Below are positions 12,140 to 22,115 of a stretch of DNA of 64,000 nucleotides, piece by piece. Source of the stretch: Galeopsis tetrahit (lineage: Eukaryota; Streptophyta; Magnoliopsida; Lamiales; Lamiaceae); NCBI GenBank assembly GCA_963675135.1, contig OY776131.1:29379881-29443880 (forward strand). Direction: 5' to 3'. Position 1 is the first letter of the stretch, and the number at the start of each line of letters is the position of its first letter. Both the position numbers and the translations under genes were made by a program. The notes under the pieces were generated by a model. It was not told the origin of the DNA. It was given only the letters and a program-made list of their open reading frames with translations, and did not search any database.

Positions 12140-12349
12140 TACAGTATTTTGAAATAGTAATATTTCCACCTTTCATTTTCATTAAAATTACAGTATTTAA
12201 TTATTTCTCTTTTCACTGCAATATACAGTATTCTTCGTCCAAAAATAGTTAACCATTCATTGGCGTTTCAAAATTGTTACACACAAGTGAAAGCTTGTGA
12301 CATAATAAAAGACTTAGCAGATAAACTTTAAAATAATACTATAGCTTTG

Positions 12350-15300
12350 GATAGGGCTATGGGCACCCCGTTTTCCTAATGCAGAACTTACAAATCTTGT
12401 AGCCCCGGTCTCGGATCATAACCCAATTTTCTTAGATACTGTTCCATCTACTATTCGATACCGACACCGTCCCTTCCGTTTTGAGAACAGATGGCTTCAA
12501 GAGCCAGATTTTAGAACAGTGGTTCGCAGATGTTGGAGTGGCTATGCAGATCTGGACATCACCCAAAGGCTCTTGGCAACTAGTGACACCCTTAATGTAT
12601 GTTTGGGGGAAACATGCTGATTCTTGCTTTCGGGCATCCAAGAAAGAACTAGAGAATCGAATTCTGGAGTTGCAGGGGAACCCTAGTTTAGAAGGGAGGA
12701 AAGCATATCATGAGACGAGGGGTGTATTGGGGCTATTGTTGCGACAAGAGGAAATCTATTGGCGCCAACGAGCCAAGGTACATTGGTTGAAAGATGGAGA
12801 TCTCAACACAAAATTCTTCCATCATTCTGCTACGAGTCGTCAGAAGAAAAATTGTATTGCCCAACTAATGAACGATGAAGGCGTATGGAAAGATCAGCAA
12901 GCAGATTTGTGTGAGGTGGTTAGTAATTATTTTTCAAACATGTTCACAGCGGCTAATAATGTTGAGGATGATGCAATCTTCTTGGGATCGATCTCACAAG
13001 TGATCACTGAAGAGCAGAATAGTAAACTCACTAGGGAATTCTCAAAATCAGAATTTGATTGTGCACTAAAACAGATGAAAGGCGATAAGGCCCCCGGGCC
13101 GGATGGCTTCAACCCTTCCTTCTTTCAATACAATTGGGAACTTCTGGGCACTGATATATTTTTGGCAGGGGTCGATTGGCTGGAGAGAGGGTCGTTTCCC
13201 AACGGCTTAAATAAAACAAACATTTCCCTCATTCCGAAAATGGAGGTTCCCCAATCGGTTCGTGATCTTCGTCTCATCTCCCTCTGCAACGTTCTCTACA
13301 GAATCATATCCAAGGTCCTTTGTAATCGGCTAAAAGAGGTGCTCCTCGGGCTGATTGATAGAGCCCAATCCGCTTTTGTCTCGGGACGGTTGATCCAGGA
13401 TAATATACTGATTTCTTTCGAAACCCTACATGCCATGAATAATAGACGGGTTGGAGGACGGGGAGATGTAGCGTTAAAGATTGACATCTCCAAGGCCTAT
13501 GATAGAGTGAGTTGGCTCTATCTTGAAAATATTCTACGACGATTAGGCTTCAATGACAAATGGGTGCAGTGGATGCTCTTGTGTATAACAACAGTGAAGT
13601 ACTCGGTTCGTGTGAATGAGGACCTAGTGGGGCCGATAGTGTCGGGACGAGGCCTTCTCCAAAGGGATCCTTTATCCCCTTATTTATTTATTCTTTGCTC
13701 GAAAGGGCTATCGGTGGATCTTAATCATTCAAGCTCGACGGGAATTTTGCATGGGAGTCGGGTTTGTAGACATGCCCCAAAGATTACTCACTTGCTCTTC
13801 GCTGATGACAGCCTGCTATTTTGCCAAGCTACGGAGGAAGAAGGTGCACATCTCAAGGGTATTCTCAATGATTATGAACGAGTATCTGGCCAGGCGGTAA
13901 ATTATGAAAAATCAGGGATTTATTTTAGCAAGAATGTGAACGAAGAAAGGAGGGCTGCTCTCAAATTGATTTTAGGGGTGCAAAACCAAATAAATACTGG
14001 CAGATACTTAGGGCTGCCATCTCTAATTGGCAGAAAAAACGCGATATATTCACATATGTTAAGGACAGGCTTTGGCAGAAATTGCAGGGATGGAGAAAAC
14101 GGAAAATATCCAAAGCCGGAAAGGAGATTCTTATCAAAGCCGTAGCCCAAACCATTCCTACATTTTGTATGACAACCTTTCTTCTCCCATCAACCTTGTT
14201 ACACGAGTTGCAGGTCATGATTATCAAGTTTTGGTGGGGGAATTCGACGGATGCCTCGAAGGGGATAAATTGGATGAAATGGGATAAGCTTTGTGTTGAT
14301 AAGGAGGCAGGTGGTATGGGGTTTCGGGATTTACACAAATTTAATCTTGCTTTGTTGGGAAAAATGGGTTAGAGGCTCTCCACTGATCCTGAAGCATTAG
14401 TCTGCAAAGTTCTTAAAGCGCGTTATTTTCCGCGTGGTGACTTCCTTAATTCTGAGGTGGGATGGAATCCCAGTTATACATAGAAGAGTATACATACAAG
14501 CAGAGATTTAATAAAAGTTGGGGCCAGATGGAAAATTGGGAATGGTGATTCCATTCGAATCTGGAGCGACCCCTGGATACGGAATGAAAGGAATTTTGCG
14601 CCCTTATCTGATACAGTTGAGGGGCTTGAATTGCTCCATGTTGCTACTCTGTTTGACGCTGATTTGAGGATGTGGGATGAGGGCCTGATCCGCAACCTTT
14701 TACCTCTGGATGTAGGGAAGATTATTGATATGCCTCTACTGCCGCTAGGGGGCACGTACTGATAAATTAATCTGGGATCCTTCGTACAAAGGAGACTACA
14801 CTGTCCGATCTGCCTACAAGCTAGCGTGCTCTCAATCTGAGTCCCCAAACCTAATAGTTGACGGGGAATGGATTATTATTTGGAAGCTATCTGCTCCCCC
14901 TCGTGTGAAAGATTTTTTTGTGGCGACTGGGAAGGAACTGCTTGCCAACAAGAAGCAACTTAATGATTAAACACGTAATGGATGAATCAATTTGCGAACT
15001 CTGTGGAAATGGGGAGGAGAATAGCTGGCATATTTTTTGGAATGCACCTATGCAAAGGACTGCTGGACAGCAGCAGGCTTGCTGCCTTGGGTCAATCGTT
15101 GTGGGCAGCATGCTGAAGATATTAAGAGTGCAGTGTTTGCTATGCTGAGTACTGAAATTGAGACCATTAAGTCTAGCATTGGGATGATTCTTTGGCAAAT
15201 TTGGAAGGAACGAAACTCAAAAATTTGGAACGGGTCTTGCAACACACCTATTGAGGCTGTCCACAAATCAACAGCTTTTTGGCTGGAATGGATTGCTGCT

Positions 15301-15833
15301 TCACGTGGTCGGTCGGATCACAATGTTGCACGATGCAATCCAGAAATCTCATGTATTGCATGGCACCCGCCTGGTGTTGGTATGCGGAAAATCAATACGG
15401 ATGCTACGTTTTTCAATGACACACAACAAATGGGACTAGGCATGGTCCTCCGAGATGATCAAGGTACTTTTATTATGGCAAAAAGCAGGATTATCCAAGG
15501 CTGCTATGATGTTGATGTAGGGGAGATAATGAGATTTTTTTAGGCTTTATCTTGGCTAAAGGACTAGCTTATGGACAATTGTATTGTTGAAGGAGATGTC
15601 AAGAGAGTAGTTGATGCTATCAATGGCACAGAAATCTGGGCTCCACCTTTAGAGACTTCGCCTCCGAGAGTCGAAGAATATTGGCAAGCTTTAATAATGT
15701 AACGGTTACTTATGTCAAAAGGAGTGTTAATGTAATGGCACATATCTTAGCTAGAAATTCACGTCATTACAATAATAATTTTACTTGGTTAGACCCACCG
15801 ACTTTTGTGGTTGGGCTTCCTACGTCTATTTAT
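12350..15833 (+). pseudogene. LINE ORF2 (endonuclease end, reverse transcriptase, RNase H)
   Basis: The longest open stretch is 12481-14145, about 550 codons. Reverse transcriptase motifs in order are KAPGPDGF, LISLCNVLYRIISKVL, QSAFVSGRLIQDNI, DISKAYDRVSW (motif A), LLQRDPLSPYLF (motif B, where an Arg replaces the usual Gly of QGDP) and LLFADDSLLF (catalytic FADD). Sequence then moves between frames: 14082-14372, a zinc-binding region near 14990-15060 (CELCGNGEENSWHIFW) and RNase H around 15390-15820. Frameshifts near 12595 and 14100 and several stops make it non-functional. It would have copied LINE RNA into DNA at the target site. Confidence 0.9.
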
Positions 15834-17413
15834 GGGAAAATATCATTTTTGGTCACTGAATTTACCACTTTTCACATTTGATCACCCACATTTCATCACT
15901 ATCAAAATTGGTCACTCACTTATTCGTCACTATCAAAATTGGTCACTCACTTATTCTTTCTCTATCAATTTTGATGCTGCTGTTAGAGAATCCGTCATTT
16001 ATTAACGGAGAAAAGGTTTTGAGCGCCCAACTTTTATTTTCCCTCTTTTAATTCCTTGTCCCTAAACTCTCAATTTTTTTTTATTTTTTTTAAATTTTAC
16101 TGAATTTATCTTCAAATAATATTACTGGTGTGTGGTTAAGAAGGCATTGTGGGCCGCTAGTAGAGCTTAGATGAAAAAGCATATGACTGCTGCTTGTAAA
16201 GAGAAATCCTTCTTAGTGGTCCAGAGCATACTTCAATGCTTTTTCAAAGTGTGATATCTTGACCAATAACATGTGTGAGAGCTCCAACTCACTCATTCTT
16301 CCTGCAAGAGACAAACCAATCATCACCTTGCTTGAAACAATCAGAAACATATCATGATGAGACTGCAAGTGAATAGAGATGCTGCAGAAAAATGGGATGA
16401 TGCAATATGCCCTAAAATCAAATCAAGTTGACACTGAAAAAAAAAAATATGAAGGAAGCAGCTGAATGCATTCCTATGAAATCAGATGATTGGCATTTTC
16501 AAATCATGGACCATTCGACCAACACACTGTAGACATATCACAAAAATCATGCTTTTGTAGAAGATGGATGAGATTTAATAGGATCCCCTATAAACATTTT
16601 ATTTCAGCCATCTGTTAAATCCATCAATTACAGCTGAAATAACATGTTTACAGGGAATCCCTGTTAAATCCCATCTTCTACAACTGCATGATTTTTGTGA
16701 TATGTCTACAGTGTGTTGGTCGAATGGTCCCATGATTTGAAAATGTCAATCATCTGATTTCATACCTTCATTTTTTTTTTGTAGTGTCAACTTGATTCTA
16801 GGGCATATTGCATCATCCATTGCAGTATCTCTATTCACTTGCAGTCTCACAATGATAATGTTATCATGGTTCTGATTGTTTCAAGCATGTTGATGATTGG
16901 TTTGTCTCTTGCAGGAAGAATGAGTGAGTTGAAGCTCTCACACATGTTATTGGTCAAAATATCACACTTTGGAAAAGTATTGAAGTATGCTCTGGACCAC
17001 TGAAAATTCTAGTTGCTCTAGCAGCTGCCCACAATGTCTTCTTAACCATACACCAGTAATATTAATTGTAGATAAATTCAGTAAAATTAAAAAAAAAAAA
17101 AAGTTTAAGAGTTTAGGGTTAAGAAATTAAAAAAGGGTTGAAGATAAATTCAGTAAAATTAAAAAAAAAAAGTTTAAGAGTTTAGGGTTAAGGAATTAAA
17201 AGAGGAAAAATAAAAGTTGACACTCAAAACATTTTCTCCGTTAGTAAATGACAGATTCTCTAACAGCAGCATCAAAATTGATAGAGAAAAAATAAGTGAG
17301 TGACCAATTTTGATAGTGACTAATAAGTGAGTGACCAATTTTGATAGTGATGAAATGTGGGTGACCAAATGTGAAAAGTGGTAAAGTTTAATGACCAAAA
17401 ATGATATTTTTCC
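15834..17413. mobile_element. Palindromic Mutator-like element (MULE) with 9-bp target duplication
   Basis: The ends are near-perfect inverted repeats starting GGGAAAATATCATTTTTGGTC (left) and GGAAAAATATCATTTTTGGTC (right). The 9-bp flanks TCTATTTAT (15825-15833) and TTTATTTAT (17414-17422) differ by one base, as expected for a Mutator target duplication. Complementarity does not stop at the termini: the whole left arm (15834-16608) pairs with the right arm (16632-17413) around a ~22-nt centre. Both arms contain the same C-terminal fragment of a MULE transposase, inverted relative to each other. The element cannot encode a transposase and looks like a foldback derivative. Confidence 0.93.
16217..16354 (+). 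pseudogene. MULE transposase C-terminal fragment (left arm)
   Basis: Forty-six codons reading WSRAYFNAFSKCD, then TNNMCESSNSLILPARDKP and LLETIRN, the conserved tail after the catalytic domain of MuDR-type transposases. Stops follow immediately, and further matching sequence (RDAAEKWDDAICPKI) continues in another frame. An inverted copy sits in the right arm at about 16890-17030. Confidence 0.85.
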
Positions 17414-17635
17414 TTTATTTATCAATGCAATAACAGAAGCTAAGCTTTTCTAGTTTAAAAAAAAAAAAAAACTAATTTTGTACAAGTCTTGCCCATGATA
17501 AAGACGTACTACTAATTAAGAAATTAAAAAAATTGACAAAATCAAGATTGGATCTGCATTATTTTGTCTAATTACGATTCTTATATGTTTGATTATTGGA
17601 CTAATTATTATGCATGCATGTCAACATCGATTCAA

Positions 17636-18330
17636 ATTGATCACGACAAATGGGAGAGAAAATATGTTAAATATTGAATAATAAATTTGGCTTTTAACAT
17701 TATATAAGTTTGAAACATGCGTAATATATTACTAATGAATCAAGTAGAGTTTTAATATGTTTCAATAAAAGTTTCATTTTTTCCGTTCATTACCTACAAA
17801 ATAATGTTTATACCGTCTATACGCGAACTTCTTTTAATTTTTATGTTTTAAATCGTTATATACTTCACTCGTTTCATATTGATTGACACTATTAGTCTTA
17901 ATTTTTGTTATAAAATTTTGTCATTTTAGCTATTTTTAACACGTTTGTCCCCTAAATTACTCATATGCAAATTTCTATAATTTTTATTTTAATACTTTTT
18001 TTATCTCTCTTTCTTGATAATTGAAGTAAGTTAATTATTTCACACTCTCTCATATATTTTTCTTTCAATCTTTCGTAATAATGAAAAGTAAATTTATAAA
18101 AAAATGTTATTTAATTATACACAAAACAAGCACATTGTAAAACGGAGAAAATAATAATTGCACTACTAATATTTTACTAATACACTTAAAAATTGTTATA
18201 TACTCCGTAATTATTAATTATAATTATTTTTTATTTTATTATTTAATATTTAATATTTTTAAAAAAATTATTAAAGAAATTTTGTAAAATGAGTGGGGGC
18301 CCTGGCCCCTCTCTCCCTCCGTCCCTGTGC
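17636..18330. other. Extra block upstream of second UGT
   Basis: After CATGCATGTCAACATCG both duplication copies diverge; they rejoin at TGCAGGTATATA just before the TATA box. Copy 2 holds about 690 bp that copy 1 lacks, AT-rich apart from a short GC-rich end (18294-18330). It replaces the promoter-proximal DNA. Parts resemble degenerate Stowaway ends, but I cannot define an element. Confidence 0.6.
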
Positions 18331-18333
18331 AGG

Positions 18334-18340
18334 TATATAC
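18334..18340 (+). promoter_or_regulatory. Putative TATA box of second UGT gene
   Basis: TATATAC 40 bp before the ATG, at the position of the longer TATATATATA in the first copy. It is shorter and therefore weaker as a candidate. Confidence 0.3.
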
Positions 18341-18379
18341 ATTAGTCTGTGCGGTGGTGTTCATTGAAGTGGAGCAATA

Positions 18380-19945
18380 ATGGAAGGTACAATTCAGAAA
18401 GGTCATGTATTGGCAGTGCCAGTTCCTGGTCATGGCCATGTTAAGCCCTTGTTGAAACTGTGTCGCCGAATAGCCAAACGTGGGATTAAGGTCACCTTCG
18501 TCAACTTGAAAAGTATTCATGATAAATTAGTTGCTGCTGCTGCTAAGGAGGACGAGGATAACTTATTCCTGTCCTGGATCCCGGATCCTGAACGTGAAGA
18601 AAACGATTCCAACTTGTTCGACGCTCTGAGAAGGAAGCTTTCTGGATCGTTGATGGACTTGTTTGAGAGGATCAACGCTTCCGATCCTCATCATAAGATC
18701 ACCTGCGTCTTAGGTGATCATACGTTTGGCTGGATTTTGGAAACCGCCGAAAAGATTGGAGCCATACCTGTTGCCTTTTCACCCACTTCAAATGCCACCA
18801 TTGCCTTGTCTTTTCATATTCCCAAGCTTCTGGAGGATGGAATTCTTGATCCAGATTATGGTAATTATATATGTTGCTTTTCTTGAATTGGAGATATATA
18901 TATATATATATATATATTTCCCATGATTTTCTTGCGTCAGATTCAGATCTAGTGTTACAACGTCATCTATTGTACAACACCAGATCTGAATCTGACTCTA
19001 TAACTTGGTAAATTGCAATTCAATATCACTTATATTGTAAGATGACGAGTGTAGTGTGACGATATCATTTTTCATAATGTAGGAAGCATTCAAAAAGGTG
19101 AAAAAATTAGCCTATCAGATGATATACCCTCTTGGGGAAAAGATGAATTAGTTTGGGGCTTCTCCCGCAACCTAGAAGCACAAAAGTCCTACTTTCAAAG
19201 TGCAAAATTTGTCAGTCCAAGCAAGTGGATGGTGGTGAGCAACACTTGCTATGAAATTGAATCCTCAGCTTGTGATTTGAGCCCGAATTTACGCCCCGTT
19301 GGACCATTACTCGAGATAAATAAATCTTGCAACTTCTATCCTGAAGACCTATCCTGTTTAGTCTGGTTGGACACTAAACCACATGGATCTGTGATTTATA
19401 TTTCTTTTGGCAGCTTTGCATCCTTCTCTCAGCAACAATTGGATGAGTTGGCACTCGGACTCGAGCTTTCGGGCCGGGCTTTTCTGTGGGTTGCGAGGCA
19501 GGATCTTGCAAATGGGTCACGGGCTGTACACCCGGATGGCTTTCTTGAGAGGGTGGGTGAGAAAGGAAAGATTGTTGAATGGGCGCCTCAAGAAAAAGTT
19601 CTTAGTCATCCTTCAGTTATGTGCTTCATATCGCACTGTGGGTGGAATTCGACTCTAGAAGGTTTAAGTAAGTGTGTGCCGTTTCTTTGTTGGCCTTATT
19701 TTGCAGATCAATTCCACAACCAGAGTTACATTTGTGATAAGTGGGAGATTGGATTGAGGATTAATCCCAATGAAAATGGGATTAGATCGAGGCATGAAAT
19801 CAAGAACAAAATTGGCATGTTATTTTCGAATGATAGTTTGAAGGCTAATGCATTGGCTTTGAAAGAAACATGTGAAAAGAGCGTCAATGAAGGGGGGTCC
19901 TCTTACAAGAATTTTGAGACATTCATTGATTATATATCTAATTAG
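18380..19945 (+). CDS. UGT83A: UDP-glycosyltransferase, UGT83 type, copy 2
   Basis: Exons 18380-18860 and 19083-19945 give 447 residues, with the same intron position as copy 1. The N-terminus is longer (MEGTIQKGHVLAV against MEKVHVLAV). Catalytic His20 (PGHGHVKP) and Asp113 (GDHTFGW) are present. The PSPG donor motif spans 327-370 (WAPQ to FADQ) and keeps its His, Trp, Asp and final Gln. However, position 32 of the motif, normally Gly before Val-Pro, is Cys (residue 358, codon TGT at 19673-19675, GGT in copy 1). That glycine is strongly conserved in plant UGTs, so donor binding may be altered. The frame is open and splice sites are intact. It may be an active enzyme with changed properties or an early step of decay. 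Confidence 0.91.
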
Positions 19946-21016
19946 ATAATGATGGCTTATCCTGAAAATTCTCACTAGTTCGAAATTGAATATTTCATTG
20001 ATCCGTGTAATTTAGTCGTCTTATGTAAGTATATGTATAAGAAAGTCCCAAAAAGGCTTTCATTGGTTAAATTGTGTGTATGTGAGTAAATTGTGTGTAT
20101 GTGAGGATTAAAAGTAATGATATTTTATGTAGATTTGTGGTCCGTGGAGATAAAGGTTAAATTTATGGGAAAAATTTAAAAAAAAAAAATGTGAAAGTTT
20201 TTCTTGAAAATTTTAATTTCAAATTTGTCCAAAAAGATTTAAATTTGGCTTATACTTAATTGCATATAAAAATTTGTCTTTTTTTATTATTATTATGCTA
20301 CGATATTCCGTCAAAAAATCGACTAATTCGAGGGGATCAATTTCACCACCCACTTACAGAGACCCCCGTTTAAAGCCAGAGTTTTACGATTTATATGGAC
20401 ATAGGCCATATAAATTGTTTGCACCTTAAAATTTCATTTTTTTTAATTTTATCTATAAAGTTTAGGTTTTTTTTTTATTAGGCAAAATCTAATTATTTCT
20501 TTACCTTTTTTTTTTTTTTACTTCTCTCTACGTATTCTTCGTTTTACCTCTTCCTTTCTCTAGCTCAATTATTCACTACATTTAATATTAATATTTTCTT
20601 TAATATTTATGTCAGAAGGTAACCCATTATCTTATTCCATGTAAGAGATGTGCTGGGAACAGTACATTTTAAATGTCTTTGCAAAACTGTTGAGTCAGGG
20701 CTAATTAATTAAATTTTTGAGATATCAAATTAATTCAATTAAATTTTTTTTAAATAACAAATTAATTATCATCCTAAAACAAGAATTGTCAGAATATAAT
20801 AAAAATTACAGTATTTTGAAATAGTAATGTTTCCACCTTTCATTTTCATTAAAATTACAGTATTCAATTAATTCTCTTTTCACTGCAATATACAGTATTC
20901 TTCGTCCAAAAATAGTTAACCATTCATTGGCGTTTCAAAATTGTTACACACAAGTGAAAGCTTGTGACATAATAAAAGACTTAGCAGATAAACTTTAAAA
21001 TAATACTATAGCTTTG

Positions 21017-21396
21017 ACTACAAACAAACTCATTGCAAAACTGTTGAGTCAGGGCTCCATCTTGGTATTTTCTTCGTTTCACCGGACAATGATGGAAGGA
21101 TGGCTGCATATGGGATACGTTTAATACCTAACAAGCTGGTGGCCATTATCTTCGCCTTTCTTTCCGTAGGGGTTGTTATCACTGAATCCATGTCGACCTC
21201 CTTCGTTTTTACGTGGTTTCTTCCTCAACTTGGAGGCGTTGCTATCTATGTTTATGTTCACTTTGGGAGGAGAAGTGAAGCAAAATGAAGCTGCCACAGC
21301 CTGTCCAAAAAAAAATGATGAGAGGAATATTACAAAAAAAAAAAAAACCTTCTATGATCCCGGTCACGGATGTTTTATGATGAACTACAAGTAATA
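21017..21396. other. Unique flank after the UGT duplication
   Basis: Contains a third copy of the short sequence TGCAAAACTGTTGAGTCAGG (also in both duplication copies, near 11815 and 20680), so the duplication breakpoint area was rearranged. A 62-codon open frame from 21100 encodes a hydrophobic peptide; I do not recognise it and do not call it a gene. Confidence 0.4.
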
Positions 21397-21649
21397 CTCC
21401 CTCGTCCACGAAAAGTAGTCTCATTTGCCTTATATTCTTTGTCCACAAAATGTAGTCACATACCCTTTATGGAAACTATCACCCTTCAACCATCACTTAA
21501 TTACTCAAATTGCCATCAACTTTATTCACAAACAATCACTTTATTCACAATGGACCCCACAATACCCTACAATACCCTTACTTTATCTACTTTTTTTCTT
21601 AAAACGTGTGCCCCACTCCAATGGGACTACATTTCATGGACGGAAGGAG
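21397..21649. mobile_element. Stowaway-like MITE
   Basis: CTCCCTCGTCCACGAAAAGTAG and CTACATTTCATGGACGGAAGGAG are inverted ends of a 253 bp element flanked by TA (21395-21396, 21650-21651). Confidence 0.85.
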
Positions 21650-21651
21650 TA

Positions 21652-22115
21652 CTATTTAGCATACTCCGTATCATTGTTTAGTGATTTTGAGAAGAATAAC
21701 ATATATATTCAAACATTTAAAAAAGTGATATTTCGAAAGCTGAATATTACTTTAAAGAAGAGAATTCATGTGAACCAGGTTCACAGGAGACCTAAAACAC
21801 AGAATGGCAATACACACCTTGTCCATTTCCATAAAAATAGCCTTACTAAGGATATAACATGCTGGGGTTGTACTAGCAAATTTAATCATCCACACCTTGT
21901 GAAAACAGTTTTCCGCAATGCATCCATTTTGAAATCAATAAAATATTCTCCAAGAAATGATAAAAATATATATAACAAAAAAAATGACAAACGCAAACAC
22001 CTGCGAAAATAATGCACTTTGTACTCCAATTTAACAATACGTACAAACAAATATATTGGAAAGGAAATGAAATGGACGATGAGATGTTCCATTGAGAAAA
22101 GGAGTATAAAAGTAC
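21652..22115. other. Region downstream of helicase exon 11
   Basis: The helicase should continue here on the minus strand with a C-terminal exon. A possible acceptor CAG stands near 22004, but what follows does not read as the expected tail. No other gene seen. Confidence 0.4.

Larger units (their letters stand above)
9260..12349 (+). repeat. Segmental duplication, copy 1 (contains first UGT)
   Basis: From ACTAATTTTGTACAAG at 9260 to ATAGCTTTG at 12349 this segment matches 17471-21016, including 5' flank, both exons, intron and about 1.2 kb of 3' flank. Matching is close throughout. Differences are a Stowaway element present only here (11944-12139) and a ~0.6 kb block upstream of the gene present only in copy 2. 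The same orientation makes this a tandem duplication. Confidence 0.92.
12350..17470 (+). mobile_element. 5'-truncated LINE, interrupted by a MULE
   Basis: Starts inside the endonuclease domain (SDHNPIF near 12420), continues through reverse transcriptase, zinc-binding and RNase H parts, and ends with a poly-A run at 17457-17470. A MULE (15834-17413) is inserted shortly before the LINE 3' end. No target duplication is visible: the left flank is the end of UGT duplication copy 1 and the right flank is the start of copy 2. Plant L1-type by domain order. Confidence 0.9.
17471..21016 (+). repeat. Segmental duplication, copy 2 (contains second UGT)
   Basis: Matches 9260-12349 in the same orientation. 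It begins directly after the LINE poly-A and ends at GCTTTG (21016), where similarity to copy 1 stops and unique sequence ACTACAAAC follows. It has an extra ~0.6-0.7 kb block in the 5' flank and lacks the Stowaway element found in copy 1. Confidence 0.92.

Noticed and set aside
21100..21288. 62-codon hydrophobic frame after the second UGT
   Set aside because: Too short, no similarity recognised, no promoter or splice evidence. Mentioned under the spacer only.
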